NCBI GenBank assembly: GCA_002082245.2
Contig: NBTC02000002.1
Span: forward strand, 4,771,142 to 4,835,141
Direction: 5' to 3'
Source of the DNA: Yersinia enterocolitica
Lineage (GTDB): Bacteria > Pseudomonadota > Gammaproteobacteria > Enterobacterales > Enterobacteriaceae
DNA: 64,000 nt
The notes beneath the pieces were generated by a model. That model saw only the letters and a list, made by a program, of their open reading frames with translations, was not told where the DNA came from and made no database searches. Shown here in pieces: positions 11,842 to 20,280 of the stretch. How positions within the stretch are numbered: position 1 is the stretch's first letter; each line of letters opens with the position of its first letter. A program made the position numbers and the translations under genes.

Positions 11842-12402
11842 TTAAATTACCAAACGTAGTTCAGGCCAATGTTGCAGCCAACCTTTGCTATTTACCCGTT
11901 GGTAGTAGGTATCGACCTCACCGTTTTTCGGGTTCAAGGTGATCGTTCGGGTAAACAGTGCGCCCAAACCCAGTGGAGCCACCAGCTCAATATCGCCGCT
12001 CGCATTGAGCCTGGCACCGATTGCTGTTTCTACTTCAACCCAGTAGCTAATAGCATCGTCGGTACTGGTATAAGGTTGGCGACCCCTATACAGGTGCATT
12101 CTGGCTTGATTTTTTACTGACCAGGGGAAGGAGAGATGCTGAGCCGCACTCTTTTGCTGTAGCTGCGCTTCTCGCTGTAAGTCATGCTGCTCGTGGGCAT
12201 GTTGCTTATCGAAATAGACTAAATCGATATCATTGAGCGCGGTCGCTAACGGGTACCCGTGCAATTGATCCCACACCAGATTACGCACAAATCCTGCCGC
12301 CAGACACCACTGCTTTAACCCGAGCTCTCGGGCAATCGACAAAGCCTGCATACGATGAGGGTCAGCCTGTAGCCATTGAATGATTTGTTGCTGCTGATTC
12401 AT
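11842..12402 (-). CDS. Nucleotidyltransferase-fold protein (DUF925/NTP_transf_6 family)
   Basis: From the ATG at 12402 the protein has 186 residues. It shows AAGFVRNLVWDQLHG near residue 35 and ALNDIDLVYFD (D-x-D metal-binding pair), typical of DUF925 nucleotidyltransferase-like proteins, then KNQARMHLY and the Y-W-V-E-x-E-T-A-I-G-A-R motif of the family. The substrate is unknown. A TTG at 12423 would add 7 residues. It precedes two tRNA-Ala genes on the same strand but is separated from them by a terminator. Confidence 0.82.
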   Translation of the reverse strand: MNQQQQIIQWLQADPHRMQALSIARELGLKQWCLAAGFVRNLVWDQLHGYPLATALNDIDLVYFDKQHAHEQHDLQREAQLQQKSAAQHLSFPWSVKNQARMHLYRGRQPYTSTDDAISYWVEVETAIGARLNASGDIELVAPLGLGALFTRTITLNPKNGEVDTYYQRVNSKGWLQHWPELRLVI

Positions 12403-12492
12403 GCCTATTTCCACCGTAATCAATACCTTTGATTAGTTCGCAGGATAACAGAGATAAATGACAAAGAGTGAGGGAGGCTTGCGCGAGAAAGC

Positions 12493-12519
12493 AAAAAACC
12501 GGCCATAAGCCGGTTTTTT
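12493..12519. terminator. Terminator of the tRNA-Ala pair
   Basis: Stem AAAACCGGC/GCCGGTTTT with a 5-base loop, followed on the minus strand by T6. It lies directly after the second tRNA-Ala in transcription order. Confidence 0.85.
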
Positions 12520-12525
12520 AAAGAG

Positions 12526-12601
<76 letters not shown>

Positions 12602-12679
12602 ACAAATGTGGTTGTTCGTACTGACTTATCTATGATGCCACCCTTTTCTGGCCTGATGATGCAATCAAACAAGAAAATT

Positions 12680-12755
<76 letters not shown>

Positions 12756-12920
12756 AATGTGCACATAATAAATCGTGTGAACGGGGCGCATGATATGAAA
12801 CCACTGAAACAGTGTCAACGGCTAATTCGATTTCTCGCGTTAAGCGCTGAAAAAGCCGCCAAATCAGCGGGTAAATAGCATTAAATATTAAATGTCGCTC
12901 ACACTATCTAACGAATAATA

Positions 12921-12947
12921 ATAAAAAGGCGGCCTGAATAGCCGCCT
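12921..12947 (-). terminator. Intrinsic terminator after gltX
   Basis: Arms AGGCGGC/GCCGCCT with a 7-base loop, followed on the minus strand by TTTTTATT. It lies 23 bases after the gltX stop. Confidence 0.85.
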
Positions 12948-12969
12948 GATTGAACGCACAATAACCGTA

Positions 12970-14385
12970 TTATTGTTGTGCTTCGCGCTCGCTGATAAAG
13001 GCTAATGCTTTATCAATACGTGCCAGTGAGCGTGCCTGACCGATAGCATGGACAGTGACATCCATTCCTGGCGATTGACCCGCACCAGTGACTGCGACAC
13101 GCAGCGGCATCCCCACTTTACCCATACCTACACCTAACTCATCAGCCGTGCCCTGAATCGCGTTGTGAACGTTTTCAGTGGTCCAGGCGTTGATGGCGGC
13201 GAGTTTGGCTTTAACTGCTTCAAGTGGCTGGCGGGCCACTGGGCGCAAATGTTTTTTAGCCGCATCAGCATCGAACTCGTCAAACTCTTCGTAAAAGTAA
13301 CGGCAGGACTCGGCCATCTCTTTCAGCGTTTTGCAGCGCTCACCTAGCAGTTTTACGATTTCAACTAACTCAGGGCCATTACGGGTATCAAGCCCCAGTT
13401 GTTCAACATGCCATGACAGGTGAACAGCAACATGCTCTGGTGGCAGGCTATTGATATAGTGATGATTCAACCACTGTAATTTTTCAGTATTGAATGCACT
13501 GGCTGACTTACTGACTGCATCGAGGGTAAACAGCTCGGTCATCTCGGCCACAGAGAAAATCTCCTGATCACCATGAGACCAACCCAAACGCACCAAATAG
13601 TTCAGTAGTGCCTCTGGCAGATAGCCGTCATCGCGGTATTGCATAACACCAACAGCCCCGTGGCGTTTCGACAGTTTTTTACCGTCATCACCCAGAATCA
13701 TTGATACATGAGCATACTCAGGCACTGGCGCGCCTAATGCTTTCAGAATATTAATCTGGCGCGGTGTATTGTTGATATGGTCTTCACCACGGATAACATG
13801 GGTGATTTCCATATCCCAGTCATCGATGACGACACAGAAGTTATAGGTTGGTGAACCATCGGTACGGCGGATGATTAAGTCATCCAGTTCCTGATTGCTG
13901 AATTCAATAGGGCCACGGATTTTGTCGTCGAAAATGACTGAACCTTCCTGCGGGTTGCGAAAACGTACCACTGATGGCTCATCAGCGCCATGAGTGCACT
14001 GGCTATCGCGGCAACGACCATCGTAGCGAGGTTTCTCGCCATTGGCCATTTGGGTTTCACGCAACTCTTCCAGGCGCTCTTTAGAACAATAGCAGCGATA
14101 AGCGGTGCCCTTTTCCAACATTTGGTCAATCACCGCATTGTAGCGATCGAACCGTTTGGTTTGAAAATACGGGCCTTCATCCCAATCCAGATTCAACCAG
14201 TTCATACCGTCCATAATAGCGTCGATGGCTTCCTGAGTTGAGCGCTCAAGATCGGTATCTTCAATGCGCAGAACAAATTCACCACCTAAATGACGGGTGA
14301 ACAGCCAGGAATACAATGCGGTGCGTGCGCCACCTACATGGAGATAGCCGGTAGGACTGGGTGCAAAACGGGTTTTGATCTTCAT
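12970..14385 (-). CDS. gltX: Glutamyl-tRNA synthetase
   Basis: This 471-residue class I synthetase has the HIGH-type motif [16 protein letters not shown] at the start, the four-Cys/His zinc knuckle (CYCSKE ... CRDSQCTHG, about 98-127), [14 protein letters not shown] and the KMSKS-type motif KLSKRHG. It charges tRNA-Glu with glutamate. It is flanked by tRNA-Ala genes downstream and divergent tRNA-Val genes upstream, as in E. coli. An ERIC repeat lies in its upstream region. Confidence 0.98.
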   Translation of the reverse strand: MKIKTRFAPSPTGYLHVGGARTALYSWLFTRHLGGEFVLRIEDTDLERSTQEAIDAIMDGMNWLNLDWDEGPYFQTKRFDRYNAVIDQMLEKGTAYRCYCSKERLEELRETQMANGEKPRYDGRCRDSQCTHGADEPSVVRFRNPQEGSVIFDDKIRGPIEFSNQELDDLIIRRTDGSPTYNFCVVIDDWDMEITHVIRGEDHINNTPRQINILKALGAPVPEYAHVSMILGDDGKKLSKRHGAVGVMQYRDDGYLPEALLNYLVRLGWSHGDQEIFSVAEMTELFTLDAVSKSASAFNTEKLQWLNHHYINSLPPEHVAVHLSWHVEQLGLDTRNGPELVEIVKLLGERCKTLKEMAESCRYFYEEFDEFDADAAKKHLRPVARQPLEAVKAKLAAINAWTTENVHNAIQGTADELGVGMGKVGMPLRVAVTGAGQSPGMDVTVHAIGQARSLARIDKALAFISEREAQQ

Positions 14386-14513
14386 TGGAATCGATGCCTT
14401 ATTACGCTACGCCGGTCAGCAAAAGCTGACAGTTGCTCGAAATTTGAAAAAGTAGGCGACATTCTACCACCCTGTAGTAATTCCTCAACGATGTTACCGG
14501 TATGCAATTGATG

Positions 14514-14640
14514 ATATCCCTGTCATCTTTCAAATTGCAGGTGTGTTGGCCGCACTCACTCACCCGAATCACATCCTTGGGTAAGCTCATCGGGTTCATT
14601 TGTTTGCCGCCGTCCTGCACCTTGAAATATTTTGGGGATC
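14514..14640. repeat. ERIC element (enterobacterial repetitive intergenic consensus)
   Basis: About 127 bp. The terminal inverted repeats (atccctgtcatctttcaa..tgcag against ctgca..cttgaaatattttggggat) flank an ERIC core (ctcacccgaatcac ... gtaagctcatcgggttca) that resembles the classic ERIC1R/ERIC2 primer region. It fills most of the 386-base gap between gltX and the first tRNA-Val. ERIC elements are common non-autonomous repeats in Yersinia. Confidence 0.8.
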
Positions 14641-14770
14641 ATTTAATAAAGGTTCATAGCGGCGATAAATATCGCATCCTGTTTAAATTTGCGGCGAACG
14701 ATTGTTTTCGTTTTAAAAACCGTTGACTCACTTCGAACTATCCCTATAATGCGACTCCAACAACACGGCG

Positions 14771-14846
14771 GGGCGATTAGCTCAGTTGGTAGAGCATCTC
14801 CTTTACACGGAGGGGGTCATCAGTTCGAATCTGGTATCGCCCACCA
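14771..14846 (+). tRNA. tRNA-Val (anticodon TAC), copy 1
   Basis: 76 nt with encoded CCA: GGGCGATTAGCTCAGTTGGT start, anticodon stem-loop CTCCTTTACACGGAG with TAC, T-arm GTTCGAATC. Preceded by a promoter-like TTGACT ... TATAAT (14724-14752). Confidence 0.97.
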
Positions 14847-14881
14847 AACTCGACGTGTTATGCAATAAATGAGATAGATGA

Positions 14882-14957
14882 GGGCGATTAGCTCAGTTGG
14901 TAGAGCATCTCCTTTACACGGAGGGGGTCATCAGTTCGAATCTGGTATCGCCCACCA
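14882..14957 (+). tRNA. tRNA-Val (anticodon TAC), copy 2
   Basis: 76 nt, identical to copy 1, 35 nt downstream of it. Part of a valU-valX-valY-lysV type operon. Confidence 0.97.
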
Positions 14958-15003
14958 CTCATCACTCATTGTTAAAAGTATTAAGATTCAAGGTAGTAGA
15001 AGT

Positions 15004-15079
15004 GGGCGATTAGCTCAGTTGGTAGAGCATCTCCTTTACACGGAGGGGGTCATCAGTTCGAATCTGGTATCGCCCACCA
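15004..15079 (+). tRNA. tRNA-Val (anticodon TAC), copy 3
   Basis: 76 nt, identical to copies 1 and 2, 46 nt after copy 2. It is followed by the tRNA-Lys pseudogene and the intact tRNA-Lys. Confidence 0.97.
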
Positions 15080-15107
15080 CTTCTTTTACTTCGTATTACC
15101 ATATAAT

Positions 15108-15244
15108 GGGTCGTTAGCTCAGTTGGCAGAATAGTTACTTTTAATCAATTGGTTAAAGGTTCGAGCCGAGCGAAGCGAGACAGCAACGCGTAAGCGTTGA
15201 CCCGAAGGGCGAATCCGCAGGATGAGTAATCCCGCATGACTCGT
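15108..15244 (+). pseudogene. tRNA-Lys pseudogene interrupted in the T-loop by a 64-nt element
   Basis: The 5' part reads like the intact tRNA-Lys (GGGTCGTTAGCTCAGTTGG ... TTACTTTTAATCAATTGG) but has substitutions and missing bases in the D arm and variable region. After GGTTCGA comes a 64-nt insert (15165-15228), and the tRNA sequence then resumes as ATCCCGCATGAC. The acceptor end is degenerate (ACTCGTGTT instead of ACCCACCA). It cannot give a normal tRNA, though the anticodon loop CTTTTAAT is still recognisable. Confidence 0.85.
15165..15228 (+). repeat. 64-nt structured T-loop insertion element, copy A
   Basis: Inserted between TTCGA and ATCCC of a tRNA-Lys T-loop. It contains three hairpins in a row: CAACGC-GTAA-GCGTTG (six pairs, GNRA tetraloop), CCC-GAA-GGG, and ATCC-GCA-GGAT. 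A GAGCGAAGCGAG stretch precedes them. It has the same length and insertion point as copy B. I do not recognise it as a named repeat family. Confidence 0.75.
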
Positions 15245-15273
15245 GTTAAAAATGTCGAATAAATCTATATAAT

Positions 15274-15349
15274 GGGTCGTTAGCTCAGTTGGTAGAGCAG
15301 TTGACTTTTAATCAATTGGTCGCAGGTTCGAATCCCGCACGACCCACCA
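15274..15349 (+). tRNA. tRNA-Lys (anticodon TTT)
   Basis: 76 nt with encoded CCA: GGGTCGTTAGCTCAGTTGGT start, anticodon loop ACTTTTAATC, T-arm CAGGTTCGAATCCCG. Intact cloverleaf. It lies between the interrupted pseudo-copy and the second element copy, at the place of E. coli lysV. Confidence 0.97.
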
Positions 15350-15438
15350 TTATATCAAGTACCGTATTAACTTCCCCAGATTTAAAAACTCAAAAACTAC
15401 ACGAAATCGTGTGGGTGAGACCCTGCGTTCAGGTTCGA

Positions 15439-15502
15439 GCCGAGCGAAGCGAGACAGCAACGCGGGAGCGTTGACCCGAAGGGCGAGGTCAGAGACCGAG
15501 TA
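15439..15502 (+). repeat. 64-nt structured T-loop insertion element, copy B, joined to a tRNA-Lys 3' end
   Basis: Same 64-nt element as copy A, preceded by AGGTTCGA and followed by ATCCCGCACGACCCACCA (15503-15520), which is the perfect 3' end of the intact tRNA-Lys. The 5' half of the tRNA is missing and is replaced by small hairpins (CACGA-AAT-CGTG, GGGT-GAG-ACCC, CCTG-CGTT-CAGG) between 15398 and 15433. The hairpins inside the element are CAACGC-GGGA-GCGTTG, CCC-GAA-GGG and GGTC-AGA-GACC. From 15521 to 15674 I see no gene. Confidence 0.75.
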
Positions 15503-15674
15503 ATCCCGCACGACCCACCATTATATTTACTACCTGACTTAGAACGTCATCTATTGCTTATTAACGGGCATATCACATCAGTCGCGGCATTAAACTTACC
15601 CACTAAAGTTGTCCAGCCTTTGATTACTCAAAGAGTCATCATCCGTGTAAATAGTCCGGGTATGAATCGCAGGT

Positions 15675-15700
15675 ATAAAAAAAGGCGCCGTAGCGCCTCT
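15675..15700 (-). terminator. Intrinsic terminator after nupC
   Basis: Arms AGGCGC/GCGCCT with loop CGTA, with T7 following on the minus strand. About 22 bases after the nupC stop. Confidence 0.85.
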
Positions 15701-15721
15701 TTAGAGATTTTTTTCTGATAC

Positions 15722-16906
15722 TTAGAGTACCAGGCCCGCAATAGAGGCGGACAGCACACTGACCAGCGTAGAGCCGTATAACAGCTTCAAGCCAAAGCGT
15801 GAAACCACATTCCCTTGGTGCTCATTCAAACCTTTAATCGCACCGGCTACGATACCAATAGAGGAGAAGTTAGCGAATGAAACCAGGAACACTGACAGAA
15901 TACCCACGCTGCGTGGCGACAGTTCTGATGCCACTTTCTGCAAGTCCATCATTGCCACGAATTCGTTAGATACCAGTTTGGTTGCCATGATGCCACCAAC
16001 TTGTAAGGCTTCATGAGTCGGTACGCCCATCACCCAGGCAAACGGGAAGAAGACATAGCCCAAGATACCCTGGAAGCTGATACCGAACAGCAAGCTAAAT
16101 AAGGCATTCATCGCAGAAATTAACGCGATAAAACCAATCAGCATGGCTGCAACGATGATAGCAACTTTGAAACCGGCCAGAATGTACTCACCCAGCATTT
16201 CAAAGAAGCTTTGGCCTTCGTGCAAGTTGCTTAGTTGCAACTCTTCCTCGTCCTCTGCTTTATACGGGTTGATCAATGACAACACGATAAAGGTACTGAA
16301 CATGTTAAGTACCAGCGCCGCAACCACAAACTTCGCGTCCAGCATTGACATATATGCACCCACGATTGACATAGAAACTGTCGACATCGCAGTTGCTGCC
16401 ATGGTGTACATGCGTTTTTCAGACATTTTGCCCAAAATGTCTTTATAGGCGATGAAGTTTTCAGATTGACCCAGAATCAGTGAGCTGACGGCGTTGAATG
16501 ATTCCAGCTTACCCATGCCGTTAACTTTAGACAGCAAAGTACCAATGATACGAATAACGACGGGGAGAACTTTGATATATTGCAGAATACCAATCAGAGC
16601 AGAAATAAAGACGATAGGGCACAGCACTCTCAGGAAGAAGAACGCCAAACCTTTATCACCCATATTGCCAAAGACAAAGTCGGTACCGTTGGCGGCAAAT
16701 CCAAGCAACTTGTCGAATAAACCGGCGAATCCTTTCACAAAACCCAATCCAGCTTCCGAATGGAGGAAGAAGTACGCCAACAACACTTCAATTACCAGCA
16801 ATTGAATAACAAACCGAATGCGGATGCTTTTACGATCCTTACAGATCGCCAGAGCTAATATGGCCACCACGACTAAGGCCAACGCAAACTGCAGAATATG
16901 GGACAT
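15722..16906 (-). CDS. nupC: NupC-type nucleoside/H+ symporter
   Basis: This 394-residue concentrative nucleoside transporter has N-terminal helices (1-50), the family signatures [13 protein letters not shown] and [11 protein letters not shown] near the C-terminus, and many hydrophobic segments. It imports nucleosides across the inner membrane with protons. The length is close to E. coli NupC (400). CytR- and CRP-like sites lie upstream, in keeping with nucleoside control. Confidence 0.95.
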   Translation of the reverse strand: MSHILQFALALVVVAILALAICKDRKSIRIRFVIQLLVIEVLLAYFFLHSEAGLGFVKGFAGLFDKLLGFAANGTDFVFGNMGDKGLAFFFLRVLCPIVFISALIGILQYIKVLPVVIRIIGTLLSKVNGMGKLESFNAVSSLILGQSENFIAYKDILGKMSEKRMYTMAATAMSTVSMSIVGAYMSMLDAKFVVAALVLNMFSTFIVLSLINPYKAEDEEELQLSNLHEGQSFFEMLGEYILAGFKVAIIVAAMLIGFIALISAMNALFSLLFGISFQGILGYVFFPFAWVMGVPTHEALQVGGIMATKLVSNEFVAMMDLQKVASELSPRSVGILSVFLVSFANFSSIGIVAGAIKGLNEHQGNVVSRFGLKLLYGSTLVSVLSASIAGLVL

Positions 16907-17002
16907 GTGTGCTCCAAATTTGAGGCAGGCTAGATTTCGGTGGACATTTTATGTAACGGCTACATTAAAAACGAGATGTAGGCAGCAAATATAGAAATTC
17001 AC

Positions 17003-17039
17003 TTGCACTAATGCAAACGAATTAGTGGAGTGGATCACA
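17003..17039 (-). promoter_or_regulatory. CytR/CRP-type control region of nupC
   Basis: TTGCACTAATGCAA (17003-17016) is an inverted repeat of CytR-type octamers (GTTGCATT/AATGCAAC). It is followed by AGTGGAGTGGATCACA (17024-17039), a CRP-like site with one good half (TCACA). An overlapping dyad CACTAAT/ATTAGTG spans 17006-17027. NupC is a CRP/CytR target in E. coli. The rest of the 16907-17303 gap shows only AT-rich sequence and the Fur-like box. Confidence 0.5.
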
Positions 17040-17234
17040 AAAAATAGGATGTTAATAATTTGCTACGGAAGTAGTTTAAATATGCTAGGTTGAACAATTG
17101 TAGTCATTCGTTACGAAAAGGGCGATGGAACATTTAACCCAACTTTTCAGAAAGCTACCACGGGTGATTGCTACACGGCTGATTATACGGTGTTAGCTAT
17201 CAGAGAGATAAGTTCTACCACGCCAAGTGCGCTT

Positions 17235-17252
17235 GATAATTATTATCATTTA
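17235..17252 (+). promoter_or_regulatory. Fur-box-like site upstream of mntH
   Basis: GATAATTATTATCATTTA aligns well with the Fur consensus GATAATGATAATCATTATC and lies about 50 bases before the mntH ATG. MntH genes are commonly repressed by Fur with iron and by MntR with manganese. I did not find a convincing MntR palindrome. Confidence 0.65.
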
Positions 17253-17303
17253 GATATTATTATTGATAAGAAAGTAGACGTAAGTTTTCAAGGGTAATAC
17301 TGA

Positions 17304-18533
17304 ATGCTGAATAGCCGTACTGTCGATACATCCCGCCGTACATCAAGGAGGATAAAACTCTCCCTGATGGGGCCTGCTTTTATCGCGGCCATCGGTTATA
17401 TCGACCCCGGTAACTTCGCAACCAATATTCAGGCGGGGGCCTCTTTCGGTTATACCTTATTGTGGGTGGTGGTTTGGGCCAACATCATGGCTATGTTGAT
17501 CCAATTACTGTCCGCTAAACTCGGTATTGCCACTGGTAAAAATCTGGCTGAGCATATCCGTGATCGTTTTCCACGGCCTGCGGTATGGGCCTACTGGGTA
17601 CAAGCCGAAATCATCGCCATGGCCACGGATCTGGCCGAGTTTATTGGGGCGGCAATCGGGTTTAAATTACTGCTAGGTGTGACCCTGCTTGAAGGTGCTG
17701 TCCTGACCGGCATTGCCACTTTCCTGATTCTTATGCTGCAAAAGCGTGGGCAAAAACCTCTCGAACTGGTTATCGGTGGGTTGCTGTTATTTGTAGCGGC
17801 GGCTTATATTGTAGAACTTATTTTCTCCCGACCAGAACTGGCGGCGTTGGGTCGCGGTATGTTGGTTCCTGACTTGCCTAACCGTGACGCGGTGTTTCTA
17901 GCGGCCGGGGTATTAGGTGCCACGATTATGCCGCATGTTATTTATCTGCATTCATCCTTGACGCAAACGGCGGGAGAAAACTCCAAGGCATCCCGTTATG
18001 CTGCGACTAAATTGGATGTGGCGATTGCCATGACAATTGCCGGTTTTGTGAATCTGGCTATGATGGCAACGGCGGCGGCGGCTTTCCATTTCAATGGTTA
18101 TGGCAGTATTGCTGAAATCGAGCAAGCGTACCTCACACTACAACCCCTGTTAGGTAATGCCGCAGCCACTATTTTTGGTTTGAGTCTGGTTGCCGCTGGG
18201 TTGTCATCGACAGTGGTGGGGACCTTGGCAGGGCAGGTCGTCATGCAAGGCTTTGTCCGGTTTTATATCCCTATCTGGGTGCGACGCTCGGTCACGATGT
18301 TGCCTTCCTTTATTGTCATTCTGGCGGGTATGGATGCAACACGGATCTTGGTGATGAGCCAGGTACTGCTGAGTTTTGGTATTGCGTTGGCGTTAGTTCC
18401 ATTGCTGGTCTTTACTGGCAATAAAGAATTGATGGGAGAGATGGTTAACTCAAAATTGATTCAGATTTTGGGGAAGATGATTGTGTTAGTGGTGGTTGGA
18501 TTAAATGCTTATCTGTTGATTAGCTTGCTCTAA
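17304..18533 (+). CDS. mntH: Mn2+/divalent metal:H+ symporter (Nramp family)
   Basis: This 409-residue protein has the two Nramp metal-site motifs, [15 protein letters not shown] (D34, N37) and [12 protein letters not shown], and about 11 hydrophobic helices. It takes up manganese and some iron using the proton gradient. Single gene with a Fur-like box upstream and a terminator downstream. Position between nupC and ypeC as in E. coli. Confidence 0.97.
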   Translation: MLNSRTVDTSRRTSRRIKLSLMGPAFIAAIGYIDPGNFATNIQAGASFGYTLLWVVVWANIMAMLIQLLSAKLGIATGKNLAEHIRDRFPRPAVWAYWVQAEIIAMATDLAEFIGAAIGFKLLLGVTLLEGAVLTGIATFLILMLQKRGQKPLELVIGGLLLFVAAAYIVELIFSRPELAALGRGMLVPDLPNRDAVFLAAGVLGATIMPHVIYLHSSLTQTAGENSKASRYAATKLDVAIAMTIAGFVNLAMMATAAAAFHFNGYGSIAEIEQAYLTLQPLLGNAAATIFGLSLVAAGLSSTVVGTLAGQVVMQGFVRFYIPIWVRRSVTMLPSFIVILAGMDATRILVMSQVLLSFGIALALVPLLVFTGNKELMGEMVNSKLIQILGKMIVLVVVGLNAYLLISLL

Positions 18534-18542
18534 CTTCTTCAT

Positions 18543-18584
18543 ACTGGCGGGATCGATAGCCAATCATCCGCCAGAAGCTTTTTT
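18543..18584 (+). terminator. Terminator after mntH
   Basis: Arms CTGGCGG/CCGCCAG with a longer internal loop are followed by AAGC and T6. The convergent ypeC stop lies at 18587. Confidence 0.65.
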
Positions 18585-18586
18585 AA

Positions 18587-19003
18587 TTAGTCATCATCAT
18601 GATGGCGGTCATGCCCTTTCCCTCGATGATGTTTCTTGCCGTGGTTGTCATAATGTTTATCGTGTTTCTGATAGCGCCCTTCACGGTAATAATAGTTCTT
18701 TTGCCACCAGTCTCTGTTTTGCCAGCGGTGCCCATCCCAGTAATGTCCATGGCGATTTCGTTCGCCTAAATCCTGCCCCTGATGATCCTGCCACCATCGT
18801 TGATCGCGCCAGTCATAACCATCCCAATAATTGCCACGGCGATCTTGCTCACCGATCTGCAATGAAACACTGGGGAGTAGCTCAATACTTTCGGCATTTG
18901 CCATAGGAACGAGAGGAAACCAGGCTAATATCGTTACTAATAACAGTGGTCTTAACGCAATAGGTCTAAATATCGTTGGTTTCAAAACATCCACTTTTGA
19001 CAT
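18587..19003 (-). CDS. ypeC: YpeC-like periplasmic DUF2502 protein
   Basis: This 138-residue protein has an N-terminal signal peptide (about 18-38, [21 protein letters not shown], cleavage after ANA). The mature chain is rich in W, D, H and R, with repeated motifs ([34 protein letters not shown]), and ends in a His/Lys/Asp-rich tail. DUF2502 proteins are small exported proteins of unknown function. The His-rich tail could bind metal (inference), which would fit the neighbour mntH. It is longer than E. coli YpeC because of this tail. Confidence 0.8.
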   Translation of the reverse strand: MSKVDVLKPTIFRPIALRPLLLVTILAWFPLVPMANAESIELLPSVSLQIGEQDRRGNYWDGYDWRDQRWWQDHQGQDLGERNRHGHYWDGHRWQNRDWWQKNYYYREGRYQKHDKHYDNHGKKHHRGKGHDRHHDDD

Positions 19004-19121
19004 GATTTATCCTTGCGCAGCTTTATTGGCTATGGCCTATCTTAAACTGCGGTTCGGCAACTGTGATTCAGATAAAACTGTAAAATAAAAAATTGAGATT
19101 TATCTGTAATAATGATGGATT

Positions 19122-19141
19122 AGGGGCACCGGAGTGCCCCT
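19122..19141 (-). terminator. Hairpin downstream of the aldo/keto reductase gene
   Basis: Arms GGGGCAC/GTGCCCC with a 4-base loop, 24 bases after the stop. There is no clear T-tract, so it may be a weak terminator or an mRNA 3' stabiliser. Confidence 0.45.
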
Positions 19142-19164
19142 GTTGGGGACTTTGGAGAGAGCGT

Positions 19165-20154
19165 TTACACCAGAATATCTTCAATACGTTTGATTTCTTC
19201 GGTGCTGAAATCAGTGTTGGCTAGCATACCAACCGCGTCGTCAATCTGGCTGATTTTGCTGGCACCAATCAGTGCTGAAGTCACCCGCCCGCCACGTAAT
19301 ACCCAGGCTAAAGACATCTGTGACAACTTCTGACCGCGTTCGTGGGCCAATGCGTTCAACTGGCGCACCTTGGCCAGTTTTTCTGCGGTAAGCTGCTCGG
19401 GATTAAGGAATTTACTGCCACTGGCAGCCCTTGAGTCCTGCGGAATACCCGCCAAATAGCGATCCGTCAATACGCCGCCTGCCAGCGGAGAAAAGGCAAT
19501 AGATCCTACGCCATACTCATCCAAAGTATCTTGCAGCCCGGTTTCAATCCAGCGTTCGAACATAGAGTATTTAGGCTGATGAATCAGGCAAGGCGTACCG
19601 AGATTTGCCAGAATTTCACAGGCCTGACGGGCTTGCGCCGCTGGATAGTTGGACAACCCGATATACAACGCTTTACCTTGGCGCACCAGCAGGTCCAATG
19701 CGGCCATGGTTTCTTCCAATGGTGTATTAGGATCCGGGCGATGGTGGTAGAAAATATCTACATAATCTAGCCCCATACGTTGTAGGCTTTGGTTGATACT
19801 GGCTACCAGATATTTCTTCGAACCCCAGTCACCATAAGGGCCGGGCCACATGGTGTATCCCGCTTTGGAAGAGATAATCAGTTCATCACGATAGGGGCGC
19901 AGGTCTTGTTGCAGGATGCGGCCAAAGTTCAGCTCGGCTGAACCGGGCGGCGGGCCATAGTTATTGGCTAAATCAAAATGGGTGATACCACTATCGAAAG
20001 CGCGATGCACTAAATTGCGGCTATTTTCGTACAGCGTGCTGTCACCAAAGTTATGCCACAGGCCAAGAGAAATTGCCGGAAGCATTAATCCACTACGACC
20101 ACAACGATGATACTTCATCTCTTGATAACGGGAGGAAGCTGCCTGATAGACCAT
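19165..20154 (-). CDS. Aldo/keto reductase, YghZ/Gpr-like
   Basis: From the ATG at 20154 this is a 329-residue (beta/alpha)8 oxidoreductase. It has FDLANNYGPPPGSAELNFGR with the catalytic Asp/Tyr, SSKAGYTMWPGPYGDWGSKKYL (catalytic Lys region), YVDIFYHHRPD and the C-terminal NADPH motif TSALIGASKISQIDDAV. It resembles E. coli YghZ (L-glyceraldehyde 3-phosphate reductase, active on methylglyoxal). An AAGGG ribosome site supports this start over one 17 codons upstream. It is followed upstream by a LysR-type gene in the same orientation. Confidence 0.85.
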   Translation of the reverse strand: MVYQAASSRYQEMKYHRCGRSGLMLPAISLGLWHNFGDSTLYENSRNLVHRAFDSGITHFDLANNYGPPPGSAELNFGRILQQDLRPYRDELIISSKAGYTMWPGPYGDWGSKKYLVASINQSLQRMGLDYVDIFYHHRPDPNTPLEETMAALDLLVRQGKALYIGLSNYPAAQARQACEILANLGTPCLIHQPKYSMFERWIETGLQDTLDEYGVGSIAFSPLAGGVLTDRYLAGIPQDSRAASGSKFLNPEQLTAEKLAKVRQLNALAHERGQKLSQMSLAWVLRGGRVTSALIGASKISQIDDAVGMLANTDFSTEEIKRIEDILV

Positions 20155-20280
20155 GATGACCCTTATTAACGAGAGTAAACGACAGTTTAGTGTATGCGTT
20201 TTCACCGACGACGTAAGCTAACGGGATCACAAGATAAGGCGGAGAAAGGGATGTCAGAAAATAATTACAGTGGTAGCTAA

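Noticed and set aside
14878..15117. Frame running through the tRNA-Val genes
   Set aside because: Lies entirely over tRNA genes; not a protein gene.
15521..15700. Open plus-strand frame with protein-like residues (LERHLLLINGHITSVAALNLPTK) after element copy B
   Set aside because: No start codon or ribosome site and it runs into the nupC terminator; could be a gene remnant but the family is not recognised.
17125..17196. 23-residue frame MEHLTQLFRKLPRV... upstream of mntH
   Set aside because: Ribosome site only 2-3 bases from the ATG and no known homolog; probably chance.
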